A DNA stretch of 64,000 nucleotides from Limnobaculum zhutongyuii (GTDB lineage Bacteria > Pseudomonadota > Gammaproteobacteria > Enterobacterales > Enterobacteriaceae). Where the stretch lies: positions 4,186,001-4,250,000 of the forward strand of contig NZ_CP034752.1 in the NCBI RefSeq assembly GCF_004295645.1, read 5' to 3'. The notes under the pieces were generated by a model. The model did not search any database, was not told the DNA's origin, and saw only the letters and a program-made list of their open reading frames with translations. Shown piece after piece: positions 8,258 to 17,605 of the stretch. The stretch's first letter is position 1. Each line of letters begins with the position of its first letter. A program made the position numbers and the translations under genes.

Positions 8258-8854
8258 ATGAATATTTTCAGCAAGATCGGAGTTATTGGTTCAGCCCTGC
8301 TGGTTTTATCTTCCGCTTCTGCCATCGCCACTATGCCGGTTGAAACCGACATGCATACACCAGCAACGAAAGTGAGCGATACGACACTGGAGAATTTCTA
8401 TCAGGTGGATAAAGACCTCTACCGTTCGGGTCAGCCAGGGGTAGAACAGATGCAGGAGCTGGAACGTCGGGGGGTTAAATCTATTTTTAACCTGCGTAAC
8501 TTCCACACCGATAACAGCGAAGCAAAAGGCACATCGCTGAAGCTTTATCATATCCCTATGGAAGCCGGTCGTTTCACCGAAGAGCAGGTGATTCTGGCGC
8601 TGAAACAGCTCTATCATGCACCGAAACCGGCGCTGATTCACTGTTGGCACGGTAGCGATCGTACCGGACTGATGGTCGCCATGTACCGTATGGTCTTTCT
8701 TGGCTGGTCAAAGCAGGATGCGATTGAAGAGCTAAAAAAACCCGAGTTTGGCTACCACAAATGGGCCTACTACAACATTATTCAGTATCTGGAAAACGTG
8801 GACGTAGAGAGTATACGCAAGCAGGTAACCGGAACAGCAGGAATAGAACAGTAG
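8258..8854 (+). CDS. Exported dual-specificity/tyrosine phosphatase-like protein
   Basis: I place the start at ATG 8258 (198 residues) because it opens a signal peptide, MNIFSKIGVIGSALLVLSS, cleaved near ASAIA. Longer starts at 8171 or 8228 would put extra residues before it. The domain has the Cys-phosphatase signature HCWHGSDRTG, CX5R with Cys129 and Arg135, and an upstream YRSGQPG typical of the DSP/DUF442-like group. It probably acts in the periplasm on phosphoprotein or another phosphate ester; the substrate is unknown. It is a single gene facing trpS tail to tail. No comparable gene is known to me at this place in E. coli. Confidence 0.75.
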   Translation: MNIFSKIGVIGSALLVLSSASAIATMPVETDMHTPATKVSDTTLENFYQVDKDLYRSGQPGVEQMQELERRGVKSIFNLRNFHTDNSEAKGTSLKLYHIPMEAGRFTEEQVILALKQLYHAPKPALIHCWHGSDRTGLMVAMYRMVFLGWSKQDAIEELKKPEFGYHKWAYYNIIQYLENVDVESIRKQVTGTAGIEQ

Positions 8855-8870
8855 GAATAAAAACACTTAT

Positions 8871-8907
8871 ATATCAGCATTCCATCTTTTTAATGGAATG
8901 CTGATAT
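8871..8907. terminator. Long perfect hairpin between the phosphatase gene and trpS
   Basis: A 15-bp perfect stem, ATATCAGCATTCCAT (8871-8885) / 8893-8907, with a 7-nt loop, between convergent stops at 8854 and 8922. There is no clean T run on either side, but the position suits a bidirectional terminator. Confidence 0.6.
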
Positions 8908-8921
8908 AACGAGATACAAGA

Positions 8922-9926
8922 TTACGGTATCGCCACAAATCCAACGGCCTGATTTACCTTTTCCATGGTCTTTTTAGCCTGAGCGCTGGCTTTAGCTGCC
9001 CCTTCACGCATCACTTGCTGCAGGAAAGCTTCATCATTACGGAAACGGTGATAACGCTCCTGAAGTTCAGTCAGCATATTGCCTACTGCTTCAGCTACTT
9101 CAGTTTTCAGATGGCCATACATTTTGCCTTCGAACTCTTGCTCCAGAGTTGCAATAGATTTGCCGGTGACTCCGGACAAAATATCTAACAGGTTAGAAAC
9201 CCCGGCTTTATTCTCAATATCATAACGAACCACAGGTGGTTCATCGGAGTCGGTTACCGCACGCTTCAGCTTTTTCATCACTGACTTTGGATCTTCCAGC
9301 AGGCCAATAACGTTGTTGCGGTTCTCGTCAGACTTAGACATCTTCTTGGTTGGCTCCAGCAGAGACATCACTCGGGCACCAGACTTAGGAATAAACGGCT
9401 GTGGAATTTTAAACACATCGCCATACAGAGCATTAAAACGTTGTGCCACATCACGACTCAATTCCAGATGCTGTTTCTGGTCTTCACCGACCGGAACCTG
9501 ATTGGTCTGATACAGTAAGATATCCGCCGCCATCAACACCGGATAGTCAAACAGACCCGCGTTAATATTCTCTGCATAGCGGCTGGATTTATCTTTAAAT
9601 TGAGTCATGCGACTCAACTCGCCAAAATAGGTATAACAGTTCAGAACCCAGCTCAGTTGAACATGTTCAGGAACATGAGACTGAATAAAGATAGTGCTCT
9701 TCTTTGGATCAATACCACAGGCCAGATACAGCGCCAGCGTATCCAGCGTTGCTTTACGCAGTTTTTCCGGATCCTGACGAACGGTAATCGCATGCAGGTC
9801 AACGATGCAGTATACGCAGTCATACTCATCCTGCATCTGAACCCATTGACGCAGCGCTCCCATATAGTTACCAATGGTCAATTCACCTGATGGCTGTGCG
9901 CCACTAAATACAATGGGTTTACTCAT
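8922..9926 (-). CDS. trpS: Tryptophanyl-tRNA synthetase
   Basis: A 334-residue class I synthetase, the same length as E. coli TrpS. The HIGH-like motif is PSGELTIGNYMGA near residue 12, and the KMSKS loop is KKMSKSDENRNN near residue 195. It charges tRNA-Trp with tryptophan in the cytosol. It is the last gene of the aroK-aroB-damX-dam-rpe-gph-trpS series, starting 9 bp after gph with an AGGA ribosome site, as in E. coli. Confidence 0.98.
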   Translation of the reverse strand: MSKPIVFSGAQPSGELTIGNYMGALRQWVQMQDEYDCVYCIVDLHAITVRQDPEKLRKATLDTLALYLACGIDPKKSTIFIQSHVPEHVQLSWVLNCYTYFGELSRMTQFKDKSSRYAENINAGLFDYPVLMAADILLYQTNQVPVGEDQKQHLELSRDVAQRFNALYGDVFKIPQPFIPKSGARVMSLLEPTKKMSKSDENRNNVIGLLEDPKSVMKKLKRAVTDSDEPPVVRYDIENKAGVSNLLDILSGVTGKSIATLEQEFEGKMYGHLKTEVAEAVGNMLTELQERYHRFRNDEAFLQQVMREGAAKASAQAKKTMEKVNQAVGFVAIP

Positions 9927-9935
9927 GATTTCGTC

Positions 9936-10628
9936 CTAATTCATCTTTGATGTAAGCTGCCCGATAGTGGGCAGGAGGTCGGCGAATGAAGCTAATACAC
10001 GGTCAGGATGACTCAGTGCTATAGACTCGCCATAGTTATATCCGTAGGAAAATCCTATCGTTGGGCAACCAGCTGCCTGGCCGGCCTGAATATCGTTGCG
10101 GGAATCACCGACAAAAACCAGTTCATCCGCTCTCAGACCTAATTGGCCTAAAACCAGATAGAGCGGTGCAGGATGAGGTTTCTTTTCAATCACATCATCT
10201 CCGCCGATAATCACGCTAAAATAATCTAAAATACCCAGTGAACTCAATAAAGGCCGGACAAATTGTGTCGGCTTATTGGTCACCAGCGCCATTTTCATGC
10301 CACTACGGGCCAGCGCTTTCAGGGTTGATTCTACGTGAGGATAGAGCTGAGTGCCCGGTTCAACAAATTCATTGTAGTAACGGTCAAACAGGGTACGGGC
10401 GCTATCCTGATACTCTTTAGAAGATTCACCACCAGCCCAGCTCAATGCACGCATAATCAACACATTGGCACCATTACCAATCCAGTGGGAAACCCGTTCT
10501 TCACCGGCAACAGGCAGGCCTAAAGATTTCAATGTGGCATCAATAGCCGCAGTCAGCCCCGGTAAACTATTTACCAGCGTACCATCGAGATCGAACCCTA
10601 CCCCTTTAATACCGGTAAACATACTCAT
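9936..10628 (-). CDS. gph: Phosphoglycolate phosphatase
   Basis: A 230-residue HAD-superfamily enzyme, somewhat shorter than E. coli Gph (252). Motif I is GFDLDGTLVNS near residue 11 with the nucleophile Asp, motif II is LVTNKP, and motifs III/IV are KKPHPAP and FVGDSRNDI. It removes phosphate from 2-phosphoglycolate formed during DNA 3'-end repair. The ATG overlaps the rpe stop by four bases (ATGA), so it is translationally coupled. Confidence 0.95.
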   Translation of the reverse strand: MSMFTGIKGVGFDLDGTLVNSLPGLTAAIDATLKSLGLPVAGEERVSHWIGNGANVLIMRALSWAGGESSKEYQDSARTLFDRYYNEFVEPGTQLYPHVESTLKALARSGMKMALVTNKPTQFVRPLLSSLGILDYFSVIIGGDDVIEKKPHPAPLYLVLGQLGLRADELVFVGDSRNDIQAGQAAGCPTIGFSYGYNYGESIALSHPDRVLASFADLLPTIGQLTSKMN

Positions 10629-11299
10629 TGAGTGGCCTTTGTCAGTTCCTGTCTCATTTGGTCAATAACGGCTTTATAGTCAGGCTGATTAAAAATAGCT
10701 GAGCCCGCAACAAACATATCTGCACCTGCTGCTGCAATCTGCCCAATGTTATCAACTTTCACGCCGCCATCGACTTCCAGACGAATATCAAAACCGCTGT
10801 CATCAATCATTTTACGAACCTGACGCAGCTTATCGTAAGTGGATGGTATAAATGACTGCCCGCCAAAGCCCGGGTTAACTGACATCAGCAGAATCACATC
10901 CAGCTTATCCATAACATAATCAAGATAGCTTAGCGGTGTGGCAGGATTAAAGACTAAACCTGCTTTACAGCCGTGTTCTTTAATCAGTTGAATCGTACGA
11001 TCCACATGTTCTGACGCTTCTGGATGAAAAGAGATATAGGATGCACCAGCCTTGGCAAAGTCAGGCACAATCCGATCAACCGGCTTCACCATTAAATGCA
11101 CATCGATAGGTGCAGTAATACCATAGTCACGCAGTGCCTGACAGACCATCGGACCGATAGTTAAATTCGGTACATAGTGGTTATCCATAACGTCAAAATG
11201 CACTACATCAGCGCCCGCTGCCAATACCTTCGCTGTATCATCACCCAAACGGGCAAAATCAGCAGAAAGAATTGAAGGAGCTATCAGAAATTTATTCAT
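10625..11299 (-). CDS. rpe: Ribulose-phosphate 3-epimerase
   Basis: A TIM-barrel enzyme of the pentose phosphate pathway that interconverts ribulose-5-phosphate and xylulose-5-phosphate. The start chosen is ATG 11299, giving MNKFLIAPSILSADFARLG (224 residues against 225 in E. coli); upstream GTG 11311 and ATG 11305 are less likely. Metal-ligand motifs DVHLMV, HFDVMDNHYVPNL and LEVDGG are present, as is the flexible loop MSVNPGFGGQSF. It lies between dam and gph in the conserved operon order. Confidence 0.96.
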   Translation of the reverse strand: MNKFLIAPSILSADFARLGDDTAKVLAAGADVVHFDVMDNHYVPNLTIGPMVCQALRDYGITAPIDVHLMVKPVDRIVPDFAKAGASYISFHPEASEHVDRTIQLIKEHGCKAGLVFNPATPLSYLDYVMDKLDVILLMSVNPGFGGQSFIPSTYDKLRQVRKMIDDSGFDIRLEVDGGVKVDNIGQIAAAGADMFVAGSAIFNQPDYKAVIDQMRQELTKATQ

Positions 11300-11386
11300 G
11301 CACATATCCACTGGTTATCGAAAACATTTTTAAAAACAGGCGTTCTGGTTTAAGAACGTTTAAATTCTTATCGCCAGAATATTTAA

Positions 11387-12205
11387 TCAGCGCGGGCGAT
11401 ACAAGGCCAATAGTTCATCAACTTTTGTTCTGCCCATCACGTTACGGCTGATGGTTCTTCGCCCTCTGACCACCACCAATTTAGCCTCTTTATACCATTC
11501 ACGGGTTAATTCGGTTGCATGGTTAGAGATCAGTACCGGAACACCTAAATTACCAGCCACATTCCGAGCCAGCAAGGCTAAATGCTGTTGATCTTTAAGG
11601 TTGAAATTATTGGTGTGATAGGCGGTAAAATTAGCGGTAGCAGATAAAGGGGCGTAAGGCGGGTCACAATATACCACGGCACCTGATGAAGCCTTCATCA
11701 TGGTCTGCTCATAGTTCTCACAAAAGAACGTGGCTTTTTTCGCCTTTTCAGCAAAAAAATAAATCTCAGCTTCCGGGAAATAAGGGCGCTTATAGCGACC
11801 AAAAGGCACATTAAATTCGCCGCTCAGGTTATAGCGACATAATCCGTTATAACAATGGCGATTCAAATAGAGAAACAGTAAGGCCCGACGATAGCGATCG
11901 CGACTTTGGTTAAACTCTTTACGCAACGCGTAGTAAACCGCTTCCTGATTATTTTCATCATTAAACAGTTCTCTGGAATCTTTTACTACTTGCTCTGCAC
12001 ACTCTTTAACAATCTCGTACAGATTAATTAGATCGCTATTTATATCTGCCAGAATATATTCATCATAATCTGTATTAAGAAACACTGAGCCTGCACCAAC
12101 AAAAGGCTCGATTAAACGATCCCCGCTGGGCAAATGCTCCCGAATTTCATCGACCAGGGGATATTTCCCCCCGGCCCATTTTAAAAAAGAACGATTTTTT
12201 TTCAT
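11387..12205 (-). CDS. dam: DNA adenine methylase (GATC-specific)
   Basis: A 272-residue type-alpha N6-adenine methyltransferase (E. coli Dam is 278). The SAM-binding motif is EPFVGAGSVF near residue 33 and the catalytic motif IV is CDPPYAPL near residue 179; the N-terminal FLKWAGGKYPL is also typical. It methylates adenine in GATC, guiding mismatch repair, replication timing and some gene control. It sits between damX and rpe as in E. coli. Confidence 0.97.
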   Translation of the reverse strand: MKKNRSFLKWAGGKYPLVDEIREHLPSGDRLIEPFVGAGSVFLNTDYDEYILADINSDLINLYEIVKECAEQVVKDSRELFNDENNQEAVYYALRKEFNQSRDRYRRALLFLYLNRHCYNGLCRYNLSGEFNVPFGRYKRPYFPEAEIYFFAEKAKKATFFCENYEQTMMKASSGAVVYCDPPYAPLSATANFTAYHTNNFNLKDQQHLALLARNVAGNLGVPVLISNHATELTREWYKEAKLVVVRGRRTISRNVMGRTKVDELLALYRPR

Positions 12206-12283
12206 GCTGCGAGTCAGCTACTTATACAATTCACAACGGCGTTTTGCACTCTGTTTCAAGCAGCACATTTGCTCATTTAATGG

Positions 12284-13243
12284 TTATTTTTGTTTTAGAT
12301 CCTGATGCACTTGTTGCATAGATCTTACCCATGGCTTGTTTGCCTGAACTTCTTTCGACATGCCTGATAATGCAGAACGCGCTTCTGTGGCTGAAGCATA
12401 GTTACCGGTGACTAAAACAAACCACGGCTTACCATCACGGCGAGTTGAATATACCCAGTAATCCGTCATGTTGTTCTTTTTAGCAAAAGCTAACAGCGTA
12501 TCAGAACGAGAAGCACTGCTAACTTGCAGTGTTACCCGATTCGCCGGTATCGCTGACAGCCCGGAAGCTGTGCCTGGCGTGGTAGAACCTTTAGCAACGG
12601 GTGCAGTTGAGGTTTCGCTCGCCTTTGGTGTGGTTGTTTTTGGTGTCGTCGTTGGCTGACTTACCGGCTTAGGTTGGGTTGTTGGCCGTGGAGAGGTTGT
12701 CGCTGGCTGGGAGTTCTGAGCCGGAGCTTTAACTGGTGCAGTACCCGCGGGCTGTTGCCCTGAGGTCGTAGCTGGTGTAGTACCAGAACCTGGCATTTCA
12801 GTCTCTTTCAAACGGTTCAGCTGCTCTTGCTGTGCGGTCAGAGCATCGGTTATCTCCCCAGGGATTTCAACTCGCTGTTGATTTGGCGAACCAGGCAGAG
12901 GTTGAGACTCTGTTGGCGTACCTGAAATCGGTGGTGGAGTAATTTCTTGTGGTTGTGTATTTGCTGGCGGAGTATCCGTTACTTGCGCTGGCGTATCCGA
13001 ACCTGAATTGGCGCCTAAATTCACTTCACGAGGGCCATTATTTTGTGGTGCTGGCCCTTTTAAAGCAGAACTCACCAAAAAAATCAGAAGCAGTAGTACC
13101 AGAATACCAATACCAATCTTAATATGCTGACGAGATACCGATGCGCTCTTTTGTGGTTTGCTACGTTCACGACGTGCAACCCGATCGTCAACATCCGGTT
13201 TCATTTCATCAGATTCAAAGTCGTCTTGATCTTCTACTCGCAC
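12284..13243 (-). CDS. damX: Cell division protein DamX (SPOR domain)
   Basis: A 319-residue bitopic inner-membrane protein, clearly shorter than E. coli DamX (428). It has a charged cytoplasmic N-terminus, one membrane helix (about residues 42-62, IKIGIGILVLLLLIFLVSS), a long Pro/Thr/Gln-rich periplasmic linker, and a C-terminal SPOR domain from about residue 235 (RVTLQVSSASR through WVRSMQQV). SPOR domains bind denuded septal peptidoglycan. The start is GTG at 13243 with AGGTGG upstream. Most of the length difference lies in the N-terminus and linker. Confidence 0.93.
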   Translation of the reverse strand: MRVEDQDDFESDEMKPDVDDRVARRERSKPQKSASVSRQHIKIGIGILVLLLLIFLVSSALKGPAPQNNGPREVNLGANSGSDTPAQVTDTPPANTQPQEITPPPISGTPTESQPLPGSPNQQRVEIPGEITDALTAQQEQLNRLKETEMPGSGTTPATTSGQQPAGTAPVKAPAQNSQPATTSPRPTTQPKPVSQPTTTPKTTTPKASETSTAPVAKGSTTPGTASGLSAIPANRVTLQVSSASRSDTLLAFAKKNNMTDYWVYSTRRDGKPWFVLVTGNYASATEARSALSGMSKEVQANKPWVRSMQQVHQDLKQK

Positions 13244-13319
13244 TTTCCCACCTCTTCAGATAAATGATATACCGCGCCAACAACGCTTTTATGAATAATA
13301 ACTATCACAGACGCTGAAA

Positions 13320-14405
13320 TTATATCAGGCAATTTCCTATTGCAGACAACACAACTTGATGGTCAACCCCACTTTTCACTTCAGACTGACCAATGGCCGT
13401 CGGCAATACCAAACGTAATTTACCTGCCAGCGTTTTTTTATCGCGTAACATGTGAGGAATATAGGCTTCTGGTTTCATACTCTCAGGCCCGTAAATTGGC
13501 AGATCTGCACGTAGTAATAAGCGTTTAATACGGTCAATATCCTGCTGGCTAAAACTCCCCAGCAGTTTGGCCGTTTCAGCCGCCATTACCATACCCGCGG
13601 ATACCGCTTCGCCATGCAACCAGTTACCGTAGCCCATTTCAGCTTCAATCGCATGACCGAAGGTATGACCAAGATTTAGCAGTGCTCTGACGCCATTTTC
13701 CCGCTCATCAGCAGCCACCACCTGAGCTTTAATTTCACAACAACGGCGAATGCAGTACCCCATTGCTTGCTCATCTAATGCCATCAATCGATCAATGTTT
13801 TGTTCAAGCCAGTCGAACAAGTCCGCATCCAGAATAATGCCGTACTTAATCACTTCAGCCATGCCCGAAGAGAGCTCTCGCTTAGGCAGCGTTTTCAGAC
13901 AGTTAAGATCGATAACGACCGACGCAGGCTGATAAAATGCGCCAATCATATTCTTACCCAATGGATGATTAACCGCCGTTTTACCACCAACGGATGAATC
14001 AACCTGAGACAAGAGTGTGGTTGGCACCTGAATAAAACGCACGCCGCGTTGATAGCACGCCGCTGCAAAACCAGTCAGGTCACCAATCACACCACCGCCT
14101 AACGCAATCAGTGTGGTATCACGACCATGATTATTTTCCAGCAGACGGGTGAAGACCTGATCCATTACTGACAGCGTTTTATATTTTTCACCGTCGGGCA
14201 ATATCACGAAATCAACAATAACACCTAAAGTTTCCAGACTCCCTCTTACTGTTTCCAGATAGAGCGGAGCAATAGACTCATTGGTAACAATTAGTGCTTT
14301 GTCTCCAGACCGGAGAGGAAGAAAAGAATCCGGGTGGCTAAACAAACCAGCCTCAATCGTAATAGGATAGCTACGCTCTCCTAAAGTAACACTTACCCTC
14401 TCCAT
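13320..14405 (-). CDS. aroB: 3-dehydroquinate synthase
   Basis: 361 residues (E. coli AroB is 362). It converts DAHP to 3-dehydroquinate, the second step of the shikimate pathway, using NAD+ and a divalent metal. Visible motifs are the NAD-binding ALGGGVIGDLTGFAAACY, the DSSVGGKTAVNHPLGKN loop, and the metal ligands in LLNLGHTFGHAIE and WLHGEAVSAGM. It follows aroK by 55 bp in the same operon. Confidence 0.98.
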   Translation of the reverse strand: MERVSVTLGERSYPITIEAGLFSHPDSFLPLRSGDKALIVTNESIAPLYLETVRGSLETLGVIVDFVILPDGEKYKTLSVMDQVFTRLLENNHGRDTTLIALGGGVIGDLTGFAAACYQRGVRFIQVPTTLLSQVDSSVGGKTAVNHPLGKNMIGAFYQPASVVIDLNCLKTLPKRELSSGMAEVIKYGIILDADLFDWLEQNIDRLMALDEQAMGYCIRRCCEIKAQVVAADERENGVRALLNLGHTFGHAIEAEMGYGNWLHGEAVSAGMVMAAETAKLLGSFSQQDIDRIKRLLLRADLPIYGPESMKPEAYIPHMLRDKKTLAGKLRLVLPTAIGQSEVKSGVDHQVVLSAIGNCLI

Positions 14406-14460
14406 AGCATGCCTTTTTAATCTTATTCTTAGATTTAATGCAGAACGAACACATTAAAAA

Positions 14461-14979
14461 TCAGCGGTTTTCGATTAACTGAATAATTTGGTTTGCAACA
14501 ACTTTAGCGCTTTGATCGTCAGTCTGAATGGTGACGTCAGCAATCTCTTCATATAAAGGATTACGTTCCAACGCTAGCGCTTCTAACACTTCGCGTGGGG
14601 TATCAACCTGCAACAGAGGACGTTTTTTATCGCGCTGAGTACGAGCCAGCTGCTTTTCGATTGTGGTTTCTAAATACACCACAATGCCGCGTGCGGATAA
14701 ACGATTACGGGTTTCTTTGGATTTTACAGAACCGCCGCCAGTAGCCAGGACAATTCCTTGCTTTTCCGTCAGTTCATTAATAACTTTTTCTTCACGATCG
14801 CGAAAACCCTCTTCGCCTTCTACGTCGAATACCCAGGCTATATCAGCTCCAGTACGGCGTTCAATCTCGTGATCGGAGTCTACAAACTCCATATTAAGCT
14901 GTTGAGCCAACTGACGACCTATCGTGCTTTTACCTGCACCCATAGGACCGATCAGAAAGATATTGCGTTTCTCTGCCAT
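14461..14979 (-). CDS. aroK: Shikimate kinase I
   Basis: 172 residues (E. coli AroK is 173). It phosphorylates shikimate at the 3-OH with ATP. The P-loop is IGPMGAGKSTIGRQL (residues 10-24), the shikimate site is DSDHEIERRTG, and the Walker B-like segment is LATGGGSV. It is the first gene of the aroK-aroB-damX-dam-rpe-gph-trpS unit, with a 360-bp leader gap separating it from hofQ. Confidence 0.98.
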   Translation of the reverse strand: MAEKRNIFLIGPMGAGKSTIGRQLAQQLNMEFVDSDHEIERRTGADIAWVFDVEGEEGFRDREEKVINELTEKQGIVLATGGGSVKSKETRNRLSARGIVVYLETTIEKQLARTQRDKKRPLLQVDTPREVLEALALERNPLYEEIADVTIQTDDQSAKVVANQIIQLIENR

Positions 14980-15338
14980 ATTTTATTGGTATTACTAAGA
15001 TAATTCGTTAATGACAACCCGCCCCGTAAGGTAAATACATAAACGGGAGTTCACCTGAAACCTCATTTGCATGATGTGTGAGATCAGACTGGAAATTATC
15101 TCAACACTATAGGTGGTTTGGCAACCTAATAAATTTTAACACCTCAATTTCTCGGTAGCAGAGCACAATAATTCCATCAAATTTTAGGCTCAAACCTCAT
15201 GTCAGACCGGTTTCAGATAGACACTTGTAAGCTAAATCCGCCTACGCGTCAAATTTGGATGCTATTTGATAAATCACTCTCTGACAATTTCTGCCATTTT
15301 TATTGGTCGTCATCATGAAAAACAGATTTTCCCGAACA
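14980..15338 (-). other. Intergenic region carrying a putative aroK promoter
   Basis: 359 bp between hofQ and aroK. On the minus strand a TTGACG -35 (15247-15252) and a TACAAG -10 (15224-15229) are 17 bp apart. This would give an aroK mRNA with a leader of about 240 nt. No small gene or clear hairpin was found in the leader. Confidence 0.35.
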
Positions 15339-16673
15339 CTATCCATTTAATGTTTTTCCTGTCGATATAACTGCCGGAGAGGTAATGATGGTTGGAGTAA
15401 TAAATATCACCAATTCTCGTTTACTCTGTTTATGTGAATTACGTTGAAACAGTGCTCCTAACACGGGTATATCGCCCAATACAGGAACTTGCTCCTTTCC
15501 CGAAAGTTTATTTTGCTGAAAAATACCGCCCAGCACGATAGTTTCTCCATCGGCCACAGAAACCTGAGTTTTAATCTCTTGGGTATCTATGGTTAGAATT
15601 TCACTTCCATCGCCCTTTTTTAGCCCTTTTCCCGGCATATTCTGGCTAATCTGCAGCGCTAACTCTAACTGCCCTCCCGGAAAGATTTGTGGCGTCACTT
15701 CAAGTCCAAGTACCGCTTGTTTAAATTCAATGGATGTTGCGCCACTGGCACCACTTGAGACTTCATAAGGGATCTCCGTTCCTTGCTTGATACTGGCCGT
15801 TTGTCGATTTACCGTCATAAGCCGCGGACTGGCAATAATATCCACACTGCTTTCAGCCTCCATGGCTGATAGCTCCAATCCCAACAAACGTCCATCTATA
15901 CGTGCAACCTGAAAACCTATTTGTCCGGCGGGTGAACCTGCGGCTAAAGCCACATTAAACTGGCTGGTAATACCCGCGCCCTCAGCCAGAGACTCTCCAC
16001 CCCATCCCCATCTGACACCTAACTCCTGCAGATTCTCATGGCTGATGGTGACGATATGTGCCGTTAGCAATACCTGCGGTTGTGGACTGTCTATCTCCTG
16101 TAAAAAAGACTCCACTGAGGGTATAGCCGATGCAATATCTCGCACAATAACAATATTGGTTCTTATATCAGCAACGACACTTCCCCGATCTGACAGAAAA
16201 TGCCCTTTTTGACTATTAAGTAATTTGGTCAACTCATTAACATCCGCATAGCGAACCCGATACTTAAAGGTCATTAGCGGCTGTTCTTCAGTCTTCTGTT
16301 CCTGAAGTTGCTTCTCCCGCTGGTTTTGAGCCTCTTTCTCCTGACGAGGAATAACCACCATCACATTACCGTCCAGTTCTGCATCCAACTGACCTGCCTT
16401 TAAAATGGCGGACAGTGCCTGCTGCCAGGAAACCTGATTAAGGCGAATACTCAACTTGCCTTTTACGCTATCCATCACTACCAGATTCAACTGTTGATAG
16501 TCCGCCAGCGCCTGTAAGATCACACTAACTGGCGCATCCTGAAAATCCAGCGAAACTGGCGTTTCCGCAACCTGGCCTATAAGATTCTTTTCAATATCAG
16601 TTGGGTATACTGGCAATGACAGACATAGTGCTCCACATAAACAGATGATGCGAATATGCATAAAATAATCCAT
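15339..16673 (-). CDS. hofQ: Secretin-like outer-membrane protein HofQ
   Basis: 444 residues (E. coli HofQ is 412, from memory). It has a signal peptide (about 1-25), an N-terminal STN/secretin short domain (VSVILQALADYQQLNLVV), an N0/N1-type domain, and a C-terminal secretin core with VPVLGDIPVLGALF and the final strand region. It is related to PilQ/ComE and would form the outer-membrane ring of a DNA-uptake or pilus-like machine. The start at 16673 has AAGGA eight bases upstream, three bases after the hofP stop. It is the last gene of hofMNOPQ. Confidence 0.93.
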   Translation of the reverse strand: MDYFMHIRIICLCGALCLSLPVYPTDIEKNLIGQVAETPVSLDFQDAPVSVILQALADYQQLNLVVMDSVKGKLSIRLNQVSWQQALSAILKAGQLDAELDGNVMVVIPRQEKEAQNQREKQLQEQKTEEQPLMTFKYRVRYADVNELTKLLNSQKGHFLSDRGSVVADIRTNIVIVRDIASAIPSVESFLQEIDSPQPQVLLTAHIVTISHENLQELGVRWGWGGESLAEGAGITSQFNVALAAGSPAGQIGFQVARIDGRLLGLELSAMEAESSVDIIASPRLMTVNRQTASIKQGTEIPYEVSSGASGATSIEFKQAVLGLEVTPQIFPGGQLELALQISQNMPGKGLKKGDGSEILTIDTQEIKTQVSVADGETIVLGGIFQQNKLSGKEQVPVLGDIPVLGALFQRNSHKQSKRELVIFITPTIITSPAVISTGKTLNG

Positions 16674-16676
16674 TAC

Positions 16677-17039
16677 TTACTTCCTTAATTTAAGCTCAAT
16701 GATGCTCCGACTGCGGCAGGTACCACGGCTCGCTGACTTATCGGAGAATTGAGCACTGCCATACAACAAACGATCCAATTGCCAGTAAAACAAAGGTAAT
16801 GGCTTCTGCCTGGCAATTCGTATCCAGCCGCCGGTCTGAGTTTGTATCCATCCATACCAATTATCATCACGCCCAATTACACCTCGCAGCGCCCAGCTCA
16901 ATACCTGCTGTTCTTCTTCAATTGCAGCAGTCGGGCACTGAGCGGCTTGAACGGGCATAAAGGGATTACGGTGCAAAGTTTCCTGCGTTAAAACGTCAGC
17001 AGAAAAAAGCAGCAATAAGACCCCAAAAAGCAGCTTCAT
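16677..17039 (-). CDS. hofP: DNA utilisation protein HofP
   Basis: A 120-residue small exported protein (E. coli HofP is about 134). It has a signal peptide (MKLLFGVLLLLFSADVLT) and HRNPFMPV, which resembles the start of PilP-like pilus-assembly proteins. It is placed between hofO and hofQ and overlaps hofO by four bases. By position it would link the inner-membrane HofN/O pair to the HofQ ring. The sequence alone is weakly informative; synteny carries the call. Confidence 0.85.
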   Translation of the reverse strand: MKLLFGVLLLLFSADVLTQETLHRNPFMPVQAAQCPTAAIEEEQQVLSWALRGVIGRDDNWYGWIQTQTGGWIRIARQKPLPLFYWQLDRLLYGSAQFSDKSASRGTCRSRSIIELKLRK

Positions 17040-17605
17040 AATGTGCCTTGATTTAGCCGATATAAACGAACGGTCATATTGATGGTTAAGCGCGGACCGC
17101 CGTCCAGTGTCAGACGACTAATGGTTGTTAAACCCGTTCCACTATTGAGCAATTGAATTAACTCAATAAATTGAAAATAGTCGGCGCTCACTTTTAGTTG
17201 CCAGTCGTATAGGGTCAGAACACCCTGTTGCGAAACCAGGGGTGATCCAATATCGATTAACTGACAACCTGATGTTGAAAGGTATTCAGCGATGGTTCGA
17301 ATAAAACCAGCACCATTATCAGATTGATACTGATATGGTTGAAGTTTCCCCTTAACCTGCTCAATTTGCGTCTTTAGCTGCTCTTTATCCGGCAGAGAGA
17401 GCAATTGCTGTTGATAAAGCATTCCCTGTTGTTCTGCTTTTTCTAACTGCATTTGAAACTGCTGATTAACCTCAGTTAACGGAATCATCAGTAAATACCA
17501 ACCCAATCCTCCCACCAACATACAAACAGAAATCATAATGATATGACGCATCCATAACGGAGCAAAAACCACATCCCGCCAGTCAATTTGAGCTCCTCCC
17601 GTCAC
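17036..17605 (-). CDS. hofO: DNA utilisation protein HofO (PilO-like)
   Basis: 189 residues with one membrane helix (about 19-38), a coiled-coil segment (QQFQMQLEKAEQQGMLYQQ and on), and a C-terminal ferredoxin-like domain, the PilO plan. E. coli HofO is shorter (146, from memory). The GTG start overlaps the hofN stop as GTGA. A strong purine-rich GGGAGGAG lies just inside the gene, so a slightly later start is possible. Confidence 0.85.
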   Translation of the reverse strand: MTGGAQIDWRDVVFAPLWMRHIIMISVCMLVGGLGWYLLMIPLTEVNQQFQMQLEKAEQQGMLYQQQLLSLPDKEQLKTQIEQVKGKLQPYQYQSDNGAGFIRTIAEYLSTSGCQLIDIGSPLVSQQGVLTLYDWQLKVSADYFQFIELIQLLNSGTGLTTISRLTLDGGPRLTINMTVRLYRLNQGTL

